Positions 35,296 to 45,239 of a stretch of 64,000 nucleotides of DNA are shown here, in pieces. The stretch covers positions 124,001 to 188,000 of the forward strand of contig NZ_JACIJG010000005.1 in NCBI RefSeq assembly GCF_014199265.1, given 5' to 3'. How positions within the stretch are numbered: position 1 is the first letter of the stretch; the number at the start of each line of letters is the position of its first letter. The notes beneath the pieces are model-generated. The model ran no database searches. It was not told the origin of the DNA and saw only the letters and a program-made list of their open reading frames with translations. This DNA comes from Brucella daejeonensis. GTDB taxonomy: Bacteria; Pseudomonadota; Alphaproteobacteria; Rhizobiales; Rhizobiaceae. Position numbers and translations under genes: made by a program.

Positions 35296-36132
35296 ATGAA
35301 AGAGACATTCATTCACCCCACCGCTCTCGTAGAGCCGGGCGTGGAACTGGGGCAGGGCGTTTCTGTCGGCCCGTTCTGCCATATTCAGTCAGGCGCTGTT
35401 ATTGGCGATAATTCCGTGTTGATGAGTCATGTCGTCGTTACCGATGCGACGACATTGGGGGCGGGCGCCAAGGTTTATCCACATGCAGTGCTGGGCTGCG
35501 ATCCGCAGAACAATAAGCATAAGGGTGGCGCTACTGCGCTCAATGTAGGGGTGAACTGCCTCATCCGTGAAGGTGTGACCATGCATCGTGGATCGGATAG
35601 CGCACGCGGTTACACAACCGTCGGTGACGATTGTTCGTTCCTTGCCTATGCGCATGTAGCGCATGACTGCGATATCGGCGATCACGTCACCTTTTCGAAC
35701 AATGTCATGATCGGCGGTCATACGACCATTGGCCACCATGCCATTCTTGGCGGCGGCGCGGCCGTGCATCAGTTTGTTCGCGTCGGCCATCACGCTTTTG
35801 TCGGCGGGATGGCTGCCGTGGTGGGCGATCTCATTCCATACGGTATGGCTATCGGCGTTCATGCTCATCTGGGTGGGCTGAACATTATCGGCATGAAGCG
35901 TTCCGGGATGGAGCGTAAGGAGATCCATAATCTTCGCCATGCCGTCAAGATGCTGTTTGACCGGACGAAACCCGTTCGCGAGCGTGCGCAAGATGTTCTG
36001 GCCGCGATTCCGGGTTCACCGGCTGTCGCCGATATGATCGGTTTCATCAGCACCGATACCAAGCGCGCTTATTGCACGCCGCCGCTCGATGAGGTCCATG
36101 GCGGGGCCGGGCATGACAGCGGCGAAGATTGA
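35296..36132 (+). CDS. lpxA: UDP-N-acetylglucosamine O-acyltransferase
   Basis: First step of lipid A biosynthesis: 3-O-acylation of UDP-GlcNAc. The 278-residue protein consists of hexapeptide repeats (IHPTALVEPGVELGQGVSVGPFC) forming a beta-helix and an alpha-helical C-terminus. The catalytic His region is YAHVAHDCDIGDHVT and the motif GLNIIGMKRSGM is typical. The lpxI start lies 20 bases before the stop. Confidence 0.97.
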   Translation: MKETFIHPTALVEPGVELGQGVSVGPFCHIQSGAVIGDNSVLMSHVVVTDATTLGAGAKVYPHAVLGCDPQNNKHKGGATALNVGVNCLIREGVTMHRGSDSARGYTTVGDDCSFLAYAHVAHDCDIGDHVTFSNNVMIGGHTTIGHHAILGGGAAVHQFVRVGHHAFVGGMAAVVGDLIPYGMAIGVHAHLGGLNIIGMKRSGMERKEIHNLRHAVKMLFDRTKPVRERAQDVLAAIPGSPAVADMIGFISTDTKRAYCTPPLDEVHGGAGHDSGED

Positions 36133-37012
36133 TATATCCTCACGTCTCGCGGACGACGCGGGACGTGTCGGCATTATTGCCGGCAATGGATTGTTACCGA
36201 TCAAGGTTGCTGAAGCGCTCGAGGCTTCCGGTAAAGCGCCTTTTCTTGTTCCTTTGCGTGAAGAAGCCGATCCGGTGCTCTACGATTATGAGCATCAGGA
36301 AATATCCGTTGTGGAGTTTGCCAAACTCGTGCGCTCTATGAGGGATGCCGGCGTTCGGCGTGTCGTTCTGGCAGGCGGCGTGCGTAGCCGACCTCATATC
36401 AGCGATCTGAAACTGGACTGGCCCACCTTGCGCGCGGTGCCTTTTGTCCTGCGCGCCCTGGGACAGGGGGACGATGCTTTACTGCGGGCCTTTATCGGCC
36501 TTCTGGAGTCGTTCGGGTTCAAGGTTGTCGGGGCTCATGAGGTGGTGCCGGACCTTCTTGCGCCTTTTCCTCCGTCTGTCCTTACGCGATCGATGCCGGA
36601 TAAGCGCGAACGCCACAATATGGGGCTTGCGATGGAATCGGCGCTCCGTCTGGGTGATCTGGATGTCGGGCAGGGCGCAATCGCTGTCGGTGGCCGTGTG
36701 GTCGCCCTTGAAGGTGCCGAAGGCACCGATCAGATGATTGAACGTGTGCGTGAATTGCGCGCTGTAGGGCGAATTCCGAGACGTGGCGGCGTCCTTGTTA
36801 AAATGGCGAAGCCCAGGCAGGATGAGCGGGCAGACCTGCCAGCTATCGGGGTCTCCACGGTGGAGAATGCCGCTAATGCCGGTCTTGCCGGGATCGCGGT
36901 TGAAGCGGGTAGAACATTTATCCTCGGCTTCGGTGAGACTGTGGCCAAGGCAAACGACAAGGGGCTCTTCATAGAGACGGTCAGTCGTCAAAAAAAGGAT
37001 GAGCAAGGGTGA
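36113..37012 (+). CDS. lpxI: UDP-2,3-diacylglucosamine pyrophosphatase LpxI
   Basis: Hydrolyses UDP-2,3-diacylglucosamine to lipid X and UMP. LpxI is the alphaproteobacterial replacement for LpxH and attacks the alpha phosphate. The 299-residue protein starts MTAAKIDISSRLADDAGRVGII and has GIIAGNGLLPIKVA, the DUF1009 motif block and VLVKMAKPRQDERADLPAIG with GIAVEAGRT. The ATG at 36113 lies inside the last part of lpxA. The stop codon overlaps the lpxB GTG (GTGA). No lpxH is seen in the window. Confidence 0.94.
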   Translation: MTAAKIDISSRLADDAGRVGIIAGNGLLPIKVAEALEASGKAPFLVPLREEADPVLYDYEHQEISVVEFAKLVRSMRDAGVRRVVLAGGVRSRPHISDLKLDWPTLRAVPFVLRALGQGDDALLRAFIGLLESFGFKVVGAHEVVPDLLAPFPPSVLTRSMPDKRERHNMGLAMESALRLGDLDVGQGAIAVGGRVVALEGAEGTDQMIERVRELRAVGRIPRRGGVLVKMAKPRQDERADLPAIGVSTVENAANAGLAGIAVEAGRTFILGFGETVAKANDKGLFIETVSRQKKDEQG

Positions 37013-38208
37013 GCACAACCAGCCGGCCATTGAAAATAGCGATCGTGGCCGGTGAGGAGTCCGGTGATCTTCTGGGTGCCGACCTTATAGATGCTCTGCG
37101 GGAACAGACAGACCGTCTTGTTGACATCGTTGGCGTGGGTGGCGACCACCTGGCGGACCGCGGATTGAAAACATTCTTCGATCCGCATGAGATCGCACTT
37201 ATGGGGCTGGGGGCAATCCTCAAGAATCTGCCGGGATTGGTTTTGCGCATTGGGCAGACAGCCCGGCGGATAGTTGCTGAAAAGCCTGACTGCGTTATCC
37301 TTATTGACAGTCCCGAATTCACGCATCGTGTCGCGAAGAAGATAAGGACTATTGCTCCTTCTATCCCCATCGTGAAGTATATCGCGCCCAGCGTATGGGC
37401 ATGGCGTCCAGAGCGCGCTCGGGCAATGAAGGCTTACTTCGATCATGTGTTGACCGTGTTGCCCTTCGAGGTCGAAGTCATGCGGCGCCTAAGCGGACCG
37501 GAGGCGACCTATGTGGGACACCGGCTATCGAGTTTCGATCCTGTATTGCAGGCCAGGTCAGCCCTGTTGACGAGGGAGAGGGAACGTTCTGCAACTGGCA
37601 GACAAACGTTGCTGTTGCTGCCCGGATCCCGCCGAAGTGAAATCGAATTGCTTATGGAGCCGTTCGGTAAAGCAGTAGAGGAACTCGCTGCGCGCGTGGA
37701 AAAGCTGGAGGTCGTTTTGCCGACCTTGCCGCGTATCGAAAAGACGGTTCGGCTTCTATCGAAAGACTGGTCAGTCAAACCGCTTATCGTTCTGGGCGAT
37801 GAAGAAAAGTGGAAGGCATTTTCCCGTGCCGATGCTGCCTTGGCAGCTTCAGGAACTGTTTCGCTGGAGCTGGCGTTGTCGCGCATTCCTTGTGTACTCG
37901 CATATAAGGCGGACTGGTTTGCCCGCAAATTTCTTATGCCGAAGATCACGATCTGGAGCGCCGCCCTGCCGAATATCATTGCCGATGAACCGGTCGTTCC
38001 TGAATATTTCAACGAATTTGTTCGTCCTGGTATGCTTGCACGCAATCTGGAGAGACTCATGCGACCGGGTGCGGCGCGTCAGGCACAACTGGACGGTTTT
38101 GACCGCGTTGCCAGCATAATGTCCACCGAACGCCCTTCCGGTGAAATTGGCGCACGCGTGATCCTTGAGCTCGCGACAGGCGCCAAGACGCAAAGCATTC
38201 ATACTTGA
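37009..38208 (+). CDS. lpxB: Lipid-A-disaccharide synthase
   Basis: Condenses UDP-2,3-diacylglucosamine with lipid X to make the tetraacyl disaccharide. The 399-residue glycosyltransferase (GT19) has KIAIVAGEESGDLLGADLI at the start, YIAPSVWAWRPERARA, LPGSRRSEIELL and AASGTVSLELALSRIPCVLAYKAD. It starts with GTG at 37009, overlapping the lpxI stop. It closes the lpxD-fabZ-lpxA-lpxI-lpxB run; a terminator follows about 115 bases later. Confidence 0.96.
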   Translation: MSTTSRPLKIAIVAGEESGDLLGADLIDALREQTDRLVDIVGVGGDHLADRGLKTFFDPHEIALMGLGAILKNLPGLVLRIGQTARRIVAEKPDCVILIDSPEFTHRVAKKIRTIAPSIPIVKYIAPSVWAWRPERARAMKAYFDHVLTVLPFEVEVMRRLSGPEATYVGHRLSSFDPVLQARSALLTRERERSATGRQTLLLLPGSRRSEIELLMEPFGKAVEELAARVEKLEVVLPTLPRIEKTVRLLSKDWSVKPLIVLGDEEKWKAFSRADAALAASGTVSLELALSRIPCVLAYKADWFARKFLMPKITIWSAALPNIIADEPVVPEYFNEFVRPGMLARNLERLMRPGAARQAQLDGFDRVASIMSTERPSGEIGARVILELATGAKTQSIHT

Positions 38209-38321
38209 GCACTTCGCCGTGGCGCATTGTCTTTCGTGAAGGATGCCGAGCGTCGTCTGCAGCTTTCATTTCAGGAATAGCCGGCGAACGACTGAAACAA
38301 ATATCCATTTCCTGATAAAAG

Positions 38322-38352
38322 AAAACCCGGTGCCGTGGGCACCGGGGTTTTT
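38322..38352. terminator. Bidirectional terminator between lpxB and gltA
   Basis: AAAACCCGGTGCC (38322-38334) pairs with GGCACCGGGGTTTT (38338-38351), loop about GTG. Flanking A and T runs suit both convergent genes (lpxB ends at 38208, gltA at 38372). Confidence 0.85.
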
Positions 38353-38371
38353 GATTGGCTATGCGAAAGAT

Positions 38372-39664
38372 TTACTTGCGCTTTGCGACCGCTACGTAAT
38401 CGCGTTCGGGAGCGCCGGTGTAAAGCTGGCGCGGACGGCCGATCTTCTGCTGCGGATCCTCGATCATTTCCTTCCACTGTGCAACCCAGCCAACGGTGCG
38501 GGCGAGGGCGAAGAGGACCGTGAACATTTCGGTTGGGAAGCCGAGCGCCTTCAGGGTGATGCCGGAATAGAAGTCGATGTTCGGATAGAGCTTCTTTTCG
38601 ATGAAATACGGATCGGTCAGAGCGATCTTTTCGAGTTCCATTGCTACGTCGAGCAGCGGATCGTCCTTGATGCCCAGTTCGCCGAGAACTTCATGGCAGG
38701 TCTTCTGCATGATTTTCGCGCGCGGATCGTAGTTCTTGTAGACGCGGTGACCGAAGCCCATGAGACGGAACGGGTCGTTCTTGTCCTTGGCGCGGGCAAT
38801 ATATTCCGGGATGCGATCCACGGAACCGATTTCAGCCAGCATGTTGAGGGCAGCTTCATTCGCACCGCCGTGTGCCGGACCCCACAGGCACGCAACGCCT
38901 GCTGCGATACATGCGAACGGGTCGGCTCCGGACGAGCCGGCAAGGCGCACCGTAGAGGTGGAAGCGTTCTGCTCATGGTCGGCATGGAGAATGAAGATGC
39001 GATCCATTGCGCGGGCGAGAACAGGATTTACCTTGTAATCCTCGCATGGGACGCCGAAGCACATGTAAAGGAAATTCGATGCGAAATCGAGATCGTTCTT
39101 CGGATACATGAACGGCTGGCCGATATGATACTTATAGGCCATGGCTGCAAGCGTCGGTACCTTGGCGATCAGGCGGATCGAGGCGACCATGCGCTGATGC
39201 GGATCGGTGATATCGGTCGAGTCATGATAGAAGGCCGACAGCGCACCTACGCAGCCTACCATGACGGCCATTGGGTGAGCGTCACGACGGAAACCCGTGA
39301 AGAACTTGGTCATCTGTTCGTGAATCATCGTGTGGCGCGTCACACGATAATCGAAGTCCGACTTCTGGGTAGCGGTTGGCAGTTCACCATAGAGCAGCAG
39401 GTAGCACGTTTCGAGAAAGTCGCCGTGCTCGGCAAGCTGGTCGATGGGGTAACCGCGATAAAGCAGCGTGCCTTCATCGCCGTCGATATAGGTAATCTTG
39501 GATTCACACGACGCGGTCGAGGTAAAGCCCGGATCGTAGGTGAACATCTGGGAGTTCTTGTAGAGTGGACCGATATCAACGACGTCTGGTCCGACAGTGC
39601 CTTGTCGTACAGGCAGATCGAATGTTTTGCCTTCAAGTGTAAAGCTGGCTGTCTTATCTGACAT
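38372..39664 (-). CDS. gltA: Citrate synthase (type II)
   Basis: Condenses acetyl-CoA and oxaloacetate at the entry of the TCA cycle. The 430-residue protein is the large NADH-sensitive bacterial type: [19 protein letters not shown], the N-domain [37 protein letters not shown] and [14 protein letters not shown] with the catalytic His, and [17 protein letters not shown]. Start at 39664 follows AAAGGA. A second start 21 bases upstream is possible. It forms a metabolic pair with the pyruvate dehydrogenase operon at the right end. Confidence 0.97.
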   Translation of the reverse strand: MSDKTASFTLEGKTFDLPVRQGTVGPDVVDIGPLYKNSQMFTYDPGFTSTASCESKITYIDGDEGTLLYRGYPIDQLAEHGDFLETCYLLLYGELPTATQKSDFDYRVTRHTMIHEQMTKFFTGFRRDAHPMAVMVGCVGALSAFYHDSTDITDPHQRMVASIRLIAKVPTLAAMAYKYHIGQPFMYPKNDLDFASNFLYMCFGVPCEDYKVNPVLARAMDRIFILHADHEQNASTSTVRLAGSSGADPFACIAAGVACLWGPAHGGANEAALNMLAEIGSVDRIPEYIARAKDKNDPFRLMGFGHRVYKNYDPRAKIMQKTCHEVLGELGIKDDPLLDVAMELEKIALTDPYFIEKKLYPNIDFYSGITLKALGFPTEMFTVLFALARTVGWVAQWKEMIEDPQQKIGRPRQLYTGAPERDYVAVAKRK

Positions 39665-39741
39665 CGTGTTTCCTTTCATGTCCACTTCGCCGCCCGCACG
39701 ACGGCAGAATTTTCATCGTTGTTATAATTTGTTTTTATCTT

Positions 39742-39775
39742 TTGGTGCGGCTTCCGCACTAAAGCGGAAGACCAA
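39742..39775 (-). promoter_or_regulatory. Hairpin in the gltA upstream region
   Basis: TTGGT (39742-39746) pairs with ACCAA (39771-39775) and CTTCCGC (39751-39757) with GCGGAAG (39764-39770), loop ACTAAA; a GCGG bulge. It is 77 bases or more upstream of the gltA start, in the leader or promoter. Confidence 0.45.
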
Positions 39776-39896
39776 CGGGTTTTAACGCATTATCTTAACG
39801 ATTTTGCCCGCCAAACTATCCCAAACGGTTCGTGATGCAATGCGTAATTTGAACTATTTACGCCGGTTTTGTCACGTCGGCGTGAATGGGATAACC

Positions 39897-41318
39897 TTAA
39901 CCGATTTGATCGCGAATACGCCCGAGCGACTCCTCCCGCCCAAGTACGAAAAGCACGTCGAACACACCCGGAGATGTGGCGCGGCCTGTCAATGATGCGC
40001 GCAAGGGTTGCGCGATCTTACCGAGTTTCAAGCCGGTCTTTTCAGCGTAAGCCCGAACCACTGCATCCAGCGCTTCGACTGTCCATTCGCTTGCCGCCTC
40101 CAGATCCGGGAGTACGGATTTTAGGACGGCTTTGCCTTCGTCGTTGAGAAGCGAGGCGGCTTTTTCGTCCAGGATGAGCGGACGGGCGGCGAAGATGAAC
40201 CTGGAACCGTCCGCCAGTTCAACAAGCGTTTTGGCACGGTCCTTCAGGCCGGGCATTGCCGCAAGCAATTGCGCGCTTCGCTTGTCGTCGAGAGCATCGG
40301 CGATTTCCTTGCCGCCTTCGATCTCCGGCAGAATAGCGACGAGCGCGTCGAACAGGGCCTTGTCGTCGCTGGAACGCATATAGACGCCGTTGATGGCTTC
40401 CAGTTTCTGGAAGTCGAAACGAGCGGCGCCCTTGTTGATGTCCTTGACGTCAAACCATTCGATCATCTGCTCGGTGGACATGATCTCGTCATCGCCATGG
40501 CTCCAGCCGAGACGAACCAGATAGTTGCGCAAGGCCTCCGGCAAATAACCCATGGCACGATAGGCATCGACACCCAGAGCGCCATGACGCTTGGAGAGCT
40601 TCGCGCCGTCGGCGCCGTGGATGAGCGGGATATGCGACATCTGAGGAACTGCCCAGCCCATCGCGTTGTAGATGACAGTCTGTCGCGCAGCGTTGGTCAG
40701 ATGATCGTCACCACGGATGATGTGCGTGACACCCATGTCGTGATCGTCGACGACAACGGCGTGCATGTAGGTCGGCGTACCATCGGAACGCAGGATGATG
40801 AAATCATCGAGATCTTTATTCGGGAAACGAACGTTACCCTGCACGGCATCCTGTACGACGGTTTCTCCGTCCTGTGGCGCCTTGATTCGAACAACCGGTT
40901 TTACGCCAGCAGGCGCTTCCGATGGATCGCGATCACGCCAACGGCCATCATAGCGTGGTGGGCGGCCCTCTGCGCGTGCCTTTTCGCGCATCGCTTCCAG
41001 TTCTTCAGTTGTGGCATAGCAGTAATAGGCCTTACCAAGAGCCACCAGCTCTTCAGCGACTTCACGATGACGCGGCGCGCGCTCGAACTGGGAAATTGCC
41101 TCGCCGTCCCAGTCAAGGCCAAGCCAGGTCAAACCATCGAGAATGGCGGCGGTAGCTGCTTCAGTGGAGCGCTCCCGATCCGTGTCTTCGATGCGCAGCA
41201 GCATCTTGCCGCCGTTATGCTTCGCATAAAGCCAGTTGAACAAAGCAGTGCGCGCCCCACCAATATGAAGATAACCCGTGGGCGAGGGGGCAAAACGGGT
41301 GATGACCGGTTTCGACAT
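39897..41318 (-). CDS. gltX: Glutamyl-tRNA synthetase
   Basis: Class I aminoacyl-tRNA synthetase charging tRNA-Glu (and often tRNA-Gln in Alphaproteobacteria). The 473-residue protein has the HIGH-like [20 protein letters not shown] at the N-terminus and [17 protein letters not shown] (KMSKS loop). [12 protein letters not shown] is also conserved. It has no transport or membrane features and is cytosolic. It is transcribed toward gltA with a 232-base gap and diverges from comEC. Many rhizobia carry two gltX copies; only this one is in view. Confidence 0.97.
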   Translation of the reverse strand: MSKPVITRFAPSPTGYLHIGGARTALFNWLYAKHNGGKMLLRIEDTDRERSTEAATAAILDGLTWLGLDWDGEAISQFERAPRHREVAEELVALGKAYYCYATTEELEAMREKARAEGRPPRYDGRWRDRDPSEAPAGVKPVVRIKAPQDGETVVQDAVQGNVRFPNKDLDDFIILRSDGTPTYMHAVVVDDHDMGVTHIIRGDDHLTNAARQTVIYNAMGWAVPQMSHIPLIHGADGAKLSKRHGALGVDAYRAMGYLPEALRNYLVRLGWSHGDDEIMSTEQMIEWFDVKDINKGAARFDFQKLEAINGVYMRSSDDKALFDALVAILPEIEGGKEIADALDDKRSAQLLAAMPGLKDRAKTLVELADGSRFIFAARPLILDEKAASLLNDEGKAVLKSVLPDLEAASEWTVEALDAVVRAYAEKTGLKLGKIAQPLRASLTGRATSPGVFDVLFVLGREESLGRIRDQIG

Positions 41319-41421
41319 GATGGCTCCACTATGTCATGCGCCTTTCGAGAGCGGCGGCAGGTGCCGGGGCTGGGCGCAAACTTGAATTCTTTACCTGCGC
41401 GATATGAATCGGCAGACGATC

Positions 41422-41443
41422 AGGGTTTCTAAGGCGAAACCCT
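41422..41443. promoter_or_regulatory. Hairpin in the gltX-comEC spacer
   Basis: AGGGTTTC (41422-41429), loop TAAGGC, GAAACCCT (41436-41443): perfect eight-base stem in the 260-base divergent spacer between the starts of gltX and comEC. The rest of the spacer shows no gene. Confidence 0.4.
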
Positions 41444-41578
41444 CTCGATTTCGGCTGGCGTTCATGTAGCATAGGCACGAATGTGTGCAAGGGCTTCGCG
41501 CCCCTTTCACGAAGTTGCGCCATCGTTCTTTCGGATACTTTGGCGATCTAACGCTCACTTTTGCAGTCAGGCGGGGGC

Positions 41579-44089
41579 ATGACGGGCATCAGAGATGCAG
41601 ATGAAATAAACGAGCGGGCGCTTGTACGGGCAATTCCCGACGGCGATATACGATCTCTTTTGCCCACCCCCTGGCCTCATGACAGGATTGGACTGCCCGT
41701 CAGTCCGCCTCGAAAACCCGATGCGCCAGATTCGTGGGAGCGGTTCCGTTCGATACTGCGCGTAGTGACGAATTGGGCCAGAGCCGCCATCGAAACAGAA
41801 ACCGGGCGAGGTATCTTCTTTCTCTTGTTGCCGGTGATGGCCGGATGTGGAGCGATTGTCTACTTCACGCTTGGATTTGAACCAGCGTGGACCCCGTTGC
41901 TTTCCATGCTTGCAATATCCGTCATATCGCGGATTGCATCGCGCAAGCACTATGTCGCGGCGCAGCTTCTGACACTTGTTGTGGCGCTGATATCCGGTCT
42001 CGCGCTTGGCAAGCTCGAAACTGAGCGACGGGCGACGCCCATGCTGGGCTCGGACGTTGCCACGCGCGTAACGGGTCGGGTCGTTGCTCTCGAATATCAG
42101 GACAATGGCAGTTGGCGCATTACGCTCGACGTGTTGCGCACCGAACGCCCGAAACTCCGTTTTCCGCCGGAGCGTATTCGTGTCAACGCACGCGATATTC
42201 CCGCTTTGACTTCCATCGGTAGCGGTCTCAATGGATTTGTCCGGATGCGAATTCCTTCCGGCCCGGTGCGACCTGGCAATTACGACTTCTCGTTTCACGC
42301 CTATTTCAATGGAATTGGAGCCAACGGGTTTTTCCTTGGAACGCCGAGGTCAGTGTCCGTTCCACCGCCGGGCAAGCTGACCGGCGGAGTTTCGCAGTGG
42401 ATTGCGCAACTGCGTGTGCGGGTGTCAGAGCGGATCGAAGAGGTGATTGGCGGAGAAGACGGCAGCGTCGCTTCGGCTCTGGTGGCAGGAACCCGCGCCG
42501 GGATCAGCGAGCAGACAAATGACGACCTGCGCAAGGCGGGACTTGCTCATATTCTGTCGATTTCCGGTTTGCATATGGCGCTTGCCGCCGGTGTCGTCAT
42601 GCTAACGCTTCGCTCGGCCTTCGCTCTGTTTCCGGCTTTCAGTGTACGGCATCCGGTAAAGAAGTATGCTGCGTTTCTCTCACTTTTGAGCTGTACCTTT
42701 TATCTTGCGATGTCGGGCGCGGATGTAGCTGCACAACGAAGCTATGTCATGATAGCCGTCATGCTCACAGCATTGTTGGTCGACCGGGCCGCAATCAGTA
42801 TGCGCAATCTCGCCATCGCGGCTATCGCCATGATCGCGATCTCGCCGCACGAGATACTGGGACCCAGCTTCCAGATGTCGTTTTCGGCGACTGCGGCGCT
42901 GATTGCGGGTTATGGATGGTGGAGCGAATACAATGCCAAGAAACATTCAGGCGGAGAAAAACGTAGCAAGATTGCACATGGAATCGTCGGGAAAACGCTG
43001 AAGCTACTGGGCGGAACCGCTGCCACGTCCCTTATCGCCGGACTGGCAAGTGGAGTTTTTGCGGCGTATCACTTTAACAATACCGCTCCACTGGGTTTGA
43101 TCGGCAATGTTCTGGCGGTGCCTGCCATATCGATCCTCATTATGCCATTTGCCGTTTTCAGTCTGGTCTTGATGCCGTTGCAACTCGATTGGCTGCCATT
43201 ACAGGTCATGGGTGGCGGAATCTTGATAGTCCGGCACATAGCGGCATTTGTGGCGGCATGGTCACCCGATGGGAATCCGGGAGCGATGCCCGTTCTCACC
43301 TTACTGCTTTGGTCGGTCGCGCTGGTCTTGGCCGTCGTGCTTTCGACCCGGCTAAAACTGTTCGCTCTTCCTTTTGTCATTGCCGGCTTCATTACGTTCG
43401 CCAGCGAGCCTTTCCCGGATATTGTCATTTCCGAAGATGCCAAACTGGTGGGGGTGCGGCTGGCGGATGGCCGCATTGCGCTCAATCGAAATCGCCCGTC
43501 AAAATTCACTACCGATAACTGGAAGGCGGCCTATCTGGTTCGTGATTTCATCGGGCCAATGCAAGTTGAAAACAAGACACAGGCGGAAACGGAAGGATTC
43601 GAGTGTGAAGAAGGTCTTTGTGCAATGCCCCTGCGGGATGGTCGCACACTTGCCTATACCGCGGATGCAGGAATGCGGGAGGTCGCCTGTAATGTCGGAG
43701 ATATCGTCATTCTCGCAATTCCGGGTAAAAAGCCTGCTTGTGAGCGTTCGTCCATCTTGAGTATCAGTAAACGCGACCTGGCGTTAAAGGGTGCTGTGGA
43801 AATACGGCTTGGTGCCGTCCAAGAGCAAAGCCGTGTTCCGAAAGCCATGCCGGCAAATATGTCTACTGCGAGAAAAGCCGCGCTCGGTCTACCGACTCAG
43901 CAGCAAAATCATGACGACAGGCTGACTTTTGCTGTTGGAATACCAATCCGTCCATGGCATTTGCATCGCCTTTATTCCCGTCAGGCACGTGGTTTGGCCG
44001 ACCGAGAATACAAATCCAAGGCCACTTTGAGAAGAAAATCCGCAAATTGTCAGGCAAACTCGGACGACAAACCAGCACACTGTAATTGA
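41579..44089 (+). CDS. comEC: ComEC/Rec2-family membrane protein
   Basis: DNA-uptake channel family protein of 836 residues. An N-terminal soluble stretch, then DUF4131 (about residues 80-250), then the competence domain with about eight to ten transmembrane segments: LAHILSISGLHMALAAGVVML, GADVAAQRSYVMIAVML and GPSFQMSFSATAALIAGY. The C-terminal third resembles a metallo-beta-lactamase-like domain, but I see no HxHxDH zinc motif, so nuclease activity is doubtful; this is common in Alphaproteobacteria. ATG at 41579 has GGGGG before it; an upstream TTG at 41561 is an alternative. Converges with lexA. Confidence 0.9.
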   Translation: MTGIRDADEINERALVRAIPDGDIRSLLPTPWPHDRIGLPVSPPRKPDAPDSWERFRSILRVVTNWARAAIETETGRGIFFLLLPVMAGCGAIVYFTLGFEPAWTPLLSMLAISVISRIASRKHYVAAQLLTLVVALISGLALGKLETERRATPMLGSDVATRVTGRVVALEYQDNGSWRITLDVLRTERPKLRFPPERIRVNARDIPALTSIGSGLNGFVRMRIPSGPVRPGNYDFSFHAYFNGIGANGFFLGTPRSVSVPPPGKLTGGVSQWIAQLRVRVSERIEEVIGGEDGSVASALVAGTRAGISEQTNDDLRKAGLAHILSISGLHMALAAGVVMLTLRSAFALFPAFSVRHPVKKYAAFLSLLSCTFYLAMSGADVAAQRSYVMIAVMLTALLVDRAAISMRNLAIAAIAMIAISPHEILGPSFQMSFSATAALIAGYGWWSEYNAKKHSGGEKRSKIAHGIVGKTLKLLGGTAATSLIAGLASGVFAAYHFNNTAPLGLIGNVLAVPAISILIMPFAVFSLVLMPLQLDWLPLQVMGGGILIVRHIAAFVAAWSPDGNPGAMPVLTLLLWSVALVLAVVLSTRLKLFALPFVIAGFITFASEPFPDIVISEDAKLVGVRLADGRIALNRNRPSKFTTDNWKAAYLVRDFIGPMQVENKTQAETEGFECEEGLCAMPLRDGRTLAYTADAGMREVACNVGDIVILAIPGKKPACERSSILSISKRDLALKGAVEIRLGAVQEQSRVPKAMPANMSTARKAALGLPTQQQNHDDRLTFAVGIPIRPWHLHRLYSRQARGLADREYKSKATLRRKSANCQANSDDKPAHCN

Positions 44090-44175
44090 GTCGTGGGACT
44101 ATCATCGGTAAATTGCCATCCCGCCCCACTTCTTTTCCCGACGCGCTCTTCCTGAAGTTTTACTTTGGGTCCATA

Positions 44176-44210
44176 CCAAAGATCGATAAGCAAAATTCAA
44201 CGATCTTTGG
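44176..44210. terminator. Inverted repeat between comEC and lexA
   Basis: CCAAAGATCG (44176-44185) and CGATCTTTGG (44201-44210), loop 15 bases. A further GGGTCC (44168) / GGACCC (44232) pair encloses it. It lies between the convergent stops (44089 and 44284), so a bidirectional terminator is plausible, though without a T run. Confidence 0.5.
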
Positions 44211-44283
44211 CTAAGCCTGCACGGCGATTGGACCCTTTCAAGGCGTGGGCAGCATTGGCATCTCAACGCCATGGTATTATGTG

Positions 44284-45003
44284 CTAATAGCGGCGGATCA
44301 GGCCAACAAGCTTACCCTGCACACGGACACGATCCGGGCCGAAAATCCGTGTTTCATATGCGGGATTGGCTGCTTCCAGTGCAATGGATGCACCCTTGCG
44401 GCGGAACCGCTTCAACGTCGCTTCCTCATCATCGACGAGCGCCACCACAATCTCACCCGGATTGGCGCTTTCACCGCGTTTGATTATGACTGTATCGCCA
44501 TCGAAAATCCCGGCGTCAATCATCGAATCGCCCTTAACCTCAAGCGCATAATGCTCGCCAGCGCCGATCATTTCAGGTGGAAGGCTCAGGAAATGCGTTT
44601 GATTCTGAATCGCCGAAATCGGTACACCCGCAGCGATGCGCCCCATTACGGGCACCGACACGGTCGCGGACGTATCATCATTCGTCGCGACTGGAGCAGG
44701 GCGACTTGGCTGCGGTGGGGCTTTACCCAAACTGCCTTCTATGACGCTTGGAGCGAATTTCTTCTGCGAATTCAGCCCCGGAGCGATGGAGTCGGGCAGG
44801 CGCAACACTTCAAGCGCCCGCGCCCTATTGGGCAGACGACGGATGAAACCACGTTCTTCCAAAGCCGTAATGAGACGATGGATACCAGACTTTGAGGCCA
44901 GATCGAGCGCTTCCTTCATTTCATCGAAAGATGGCGGAATCCCCGTTTCTTTCAGACGTTGATGAATAAACAGCAGAAGCTCGTGCTGCTTGCGGGTCAA
45001 CAT
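44284..45003 (-). CDS. lexA: SOS repressor LexA
   Basis: Self-cleaving repressor of DNA-damage genes. The 239-residue protein has a winged helix-turn-helix N-domain ([41 protein letters not shown]), a linker longer than in E. coli (about residues 70-115), the cleavage site Ala125-Gly126 in GRIAAGVP and the catalytic dyad Ser160 (KGDSM) and Lys198 (ATLKRF). The start is at 45003; a frame extends upstream but would pass the operator. A GTTC-N7-GTTC box 56 bases upstream implies autoregulation. It ends the trp-moa-moe series on the minus strand but has its own promoter. Confidence 0.97.
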   Translation of the reverse strand: MLTRKQHELLLFIHQRLKETGIPPSFDEMKEALDLASKSGIHRLITALEERGFIRRLPNRARALEVLRLPDSIAPGLNSQKKFAPSVIEGSLGKAPPQPSRPAPVATNDDTSATVSVPVMGRIAAGVPISAIQNQTHFLSLPPEMIGAGEHYALEVKGDSMIDAGIFDGDTVIIKRGESANPGEIVVALVDDEEATLKRFRRKGASIALEAANPAYETRIFGPDRVRVQGKLVGLIRRY

Positions 45004-45058
45004 GCGACACCCTCCCGGCCCAGAATAGAGAAAAACAAAACCAGAACGAACACTATAT

Positions 45059-45073
45059 GTTCCAGTCTTGTTC
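45059..45073. promoter_or_regulatory. Alphaproteobacterial SOS box upstream of lexA
   Basis: GTTC CAGTCTT GTTC, a perfect GTTC-N7-GTTC direct repeat, the consensus LexA site in Alphaproteobacteria, 56 bases before the lexA start. Another GAACGAAC is at 45044-45051. Autoregulation is expected. Confidence 0.88.
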
Positions 45074-45239
45074 TGCAATGGTTTTAAAATGATTAACGTG
45101 CGGTGGAGTGTTTCCGTGCGCGCTCCGGCGTCGGCCGTGATCGCCATGCCAGATTGTTATAGATAGAAAATATACGTTATATAATAATTAGTTATGGAAA
45201 CTTTCTTACCTATATTCTCGTACGATTTCCGTTGTCGAC

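Noticed and set aside
41561-41578. TTG start for comEC
   Set aside because: The ATG at 41579 has GGGGG directly upstream and better fits; the upstream codons add only six residues.
45004-45147. Longer LexA start
   Set aside because: It would cross the SOS box and the promoter; [10 protein letters not shown] is the conserved start.
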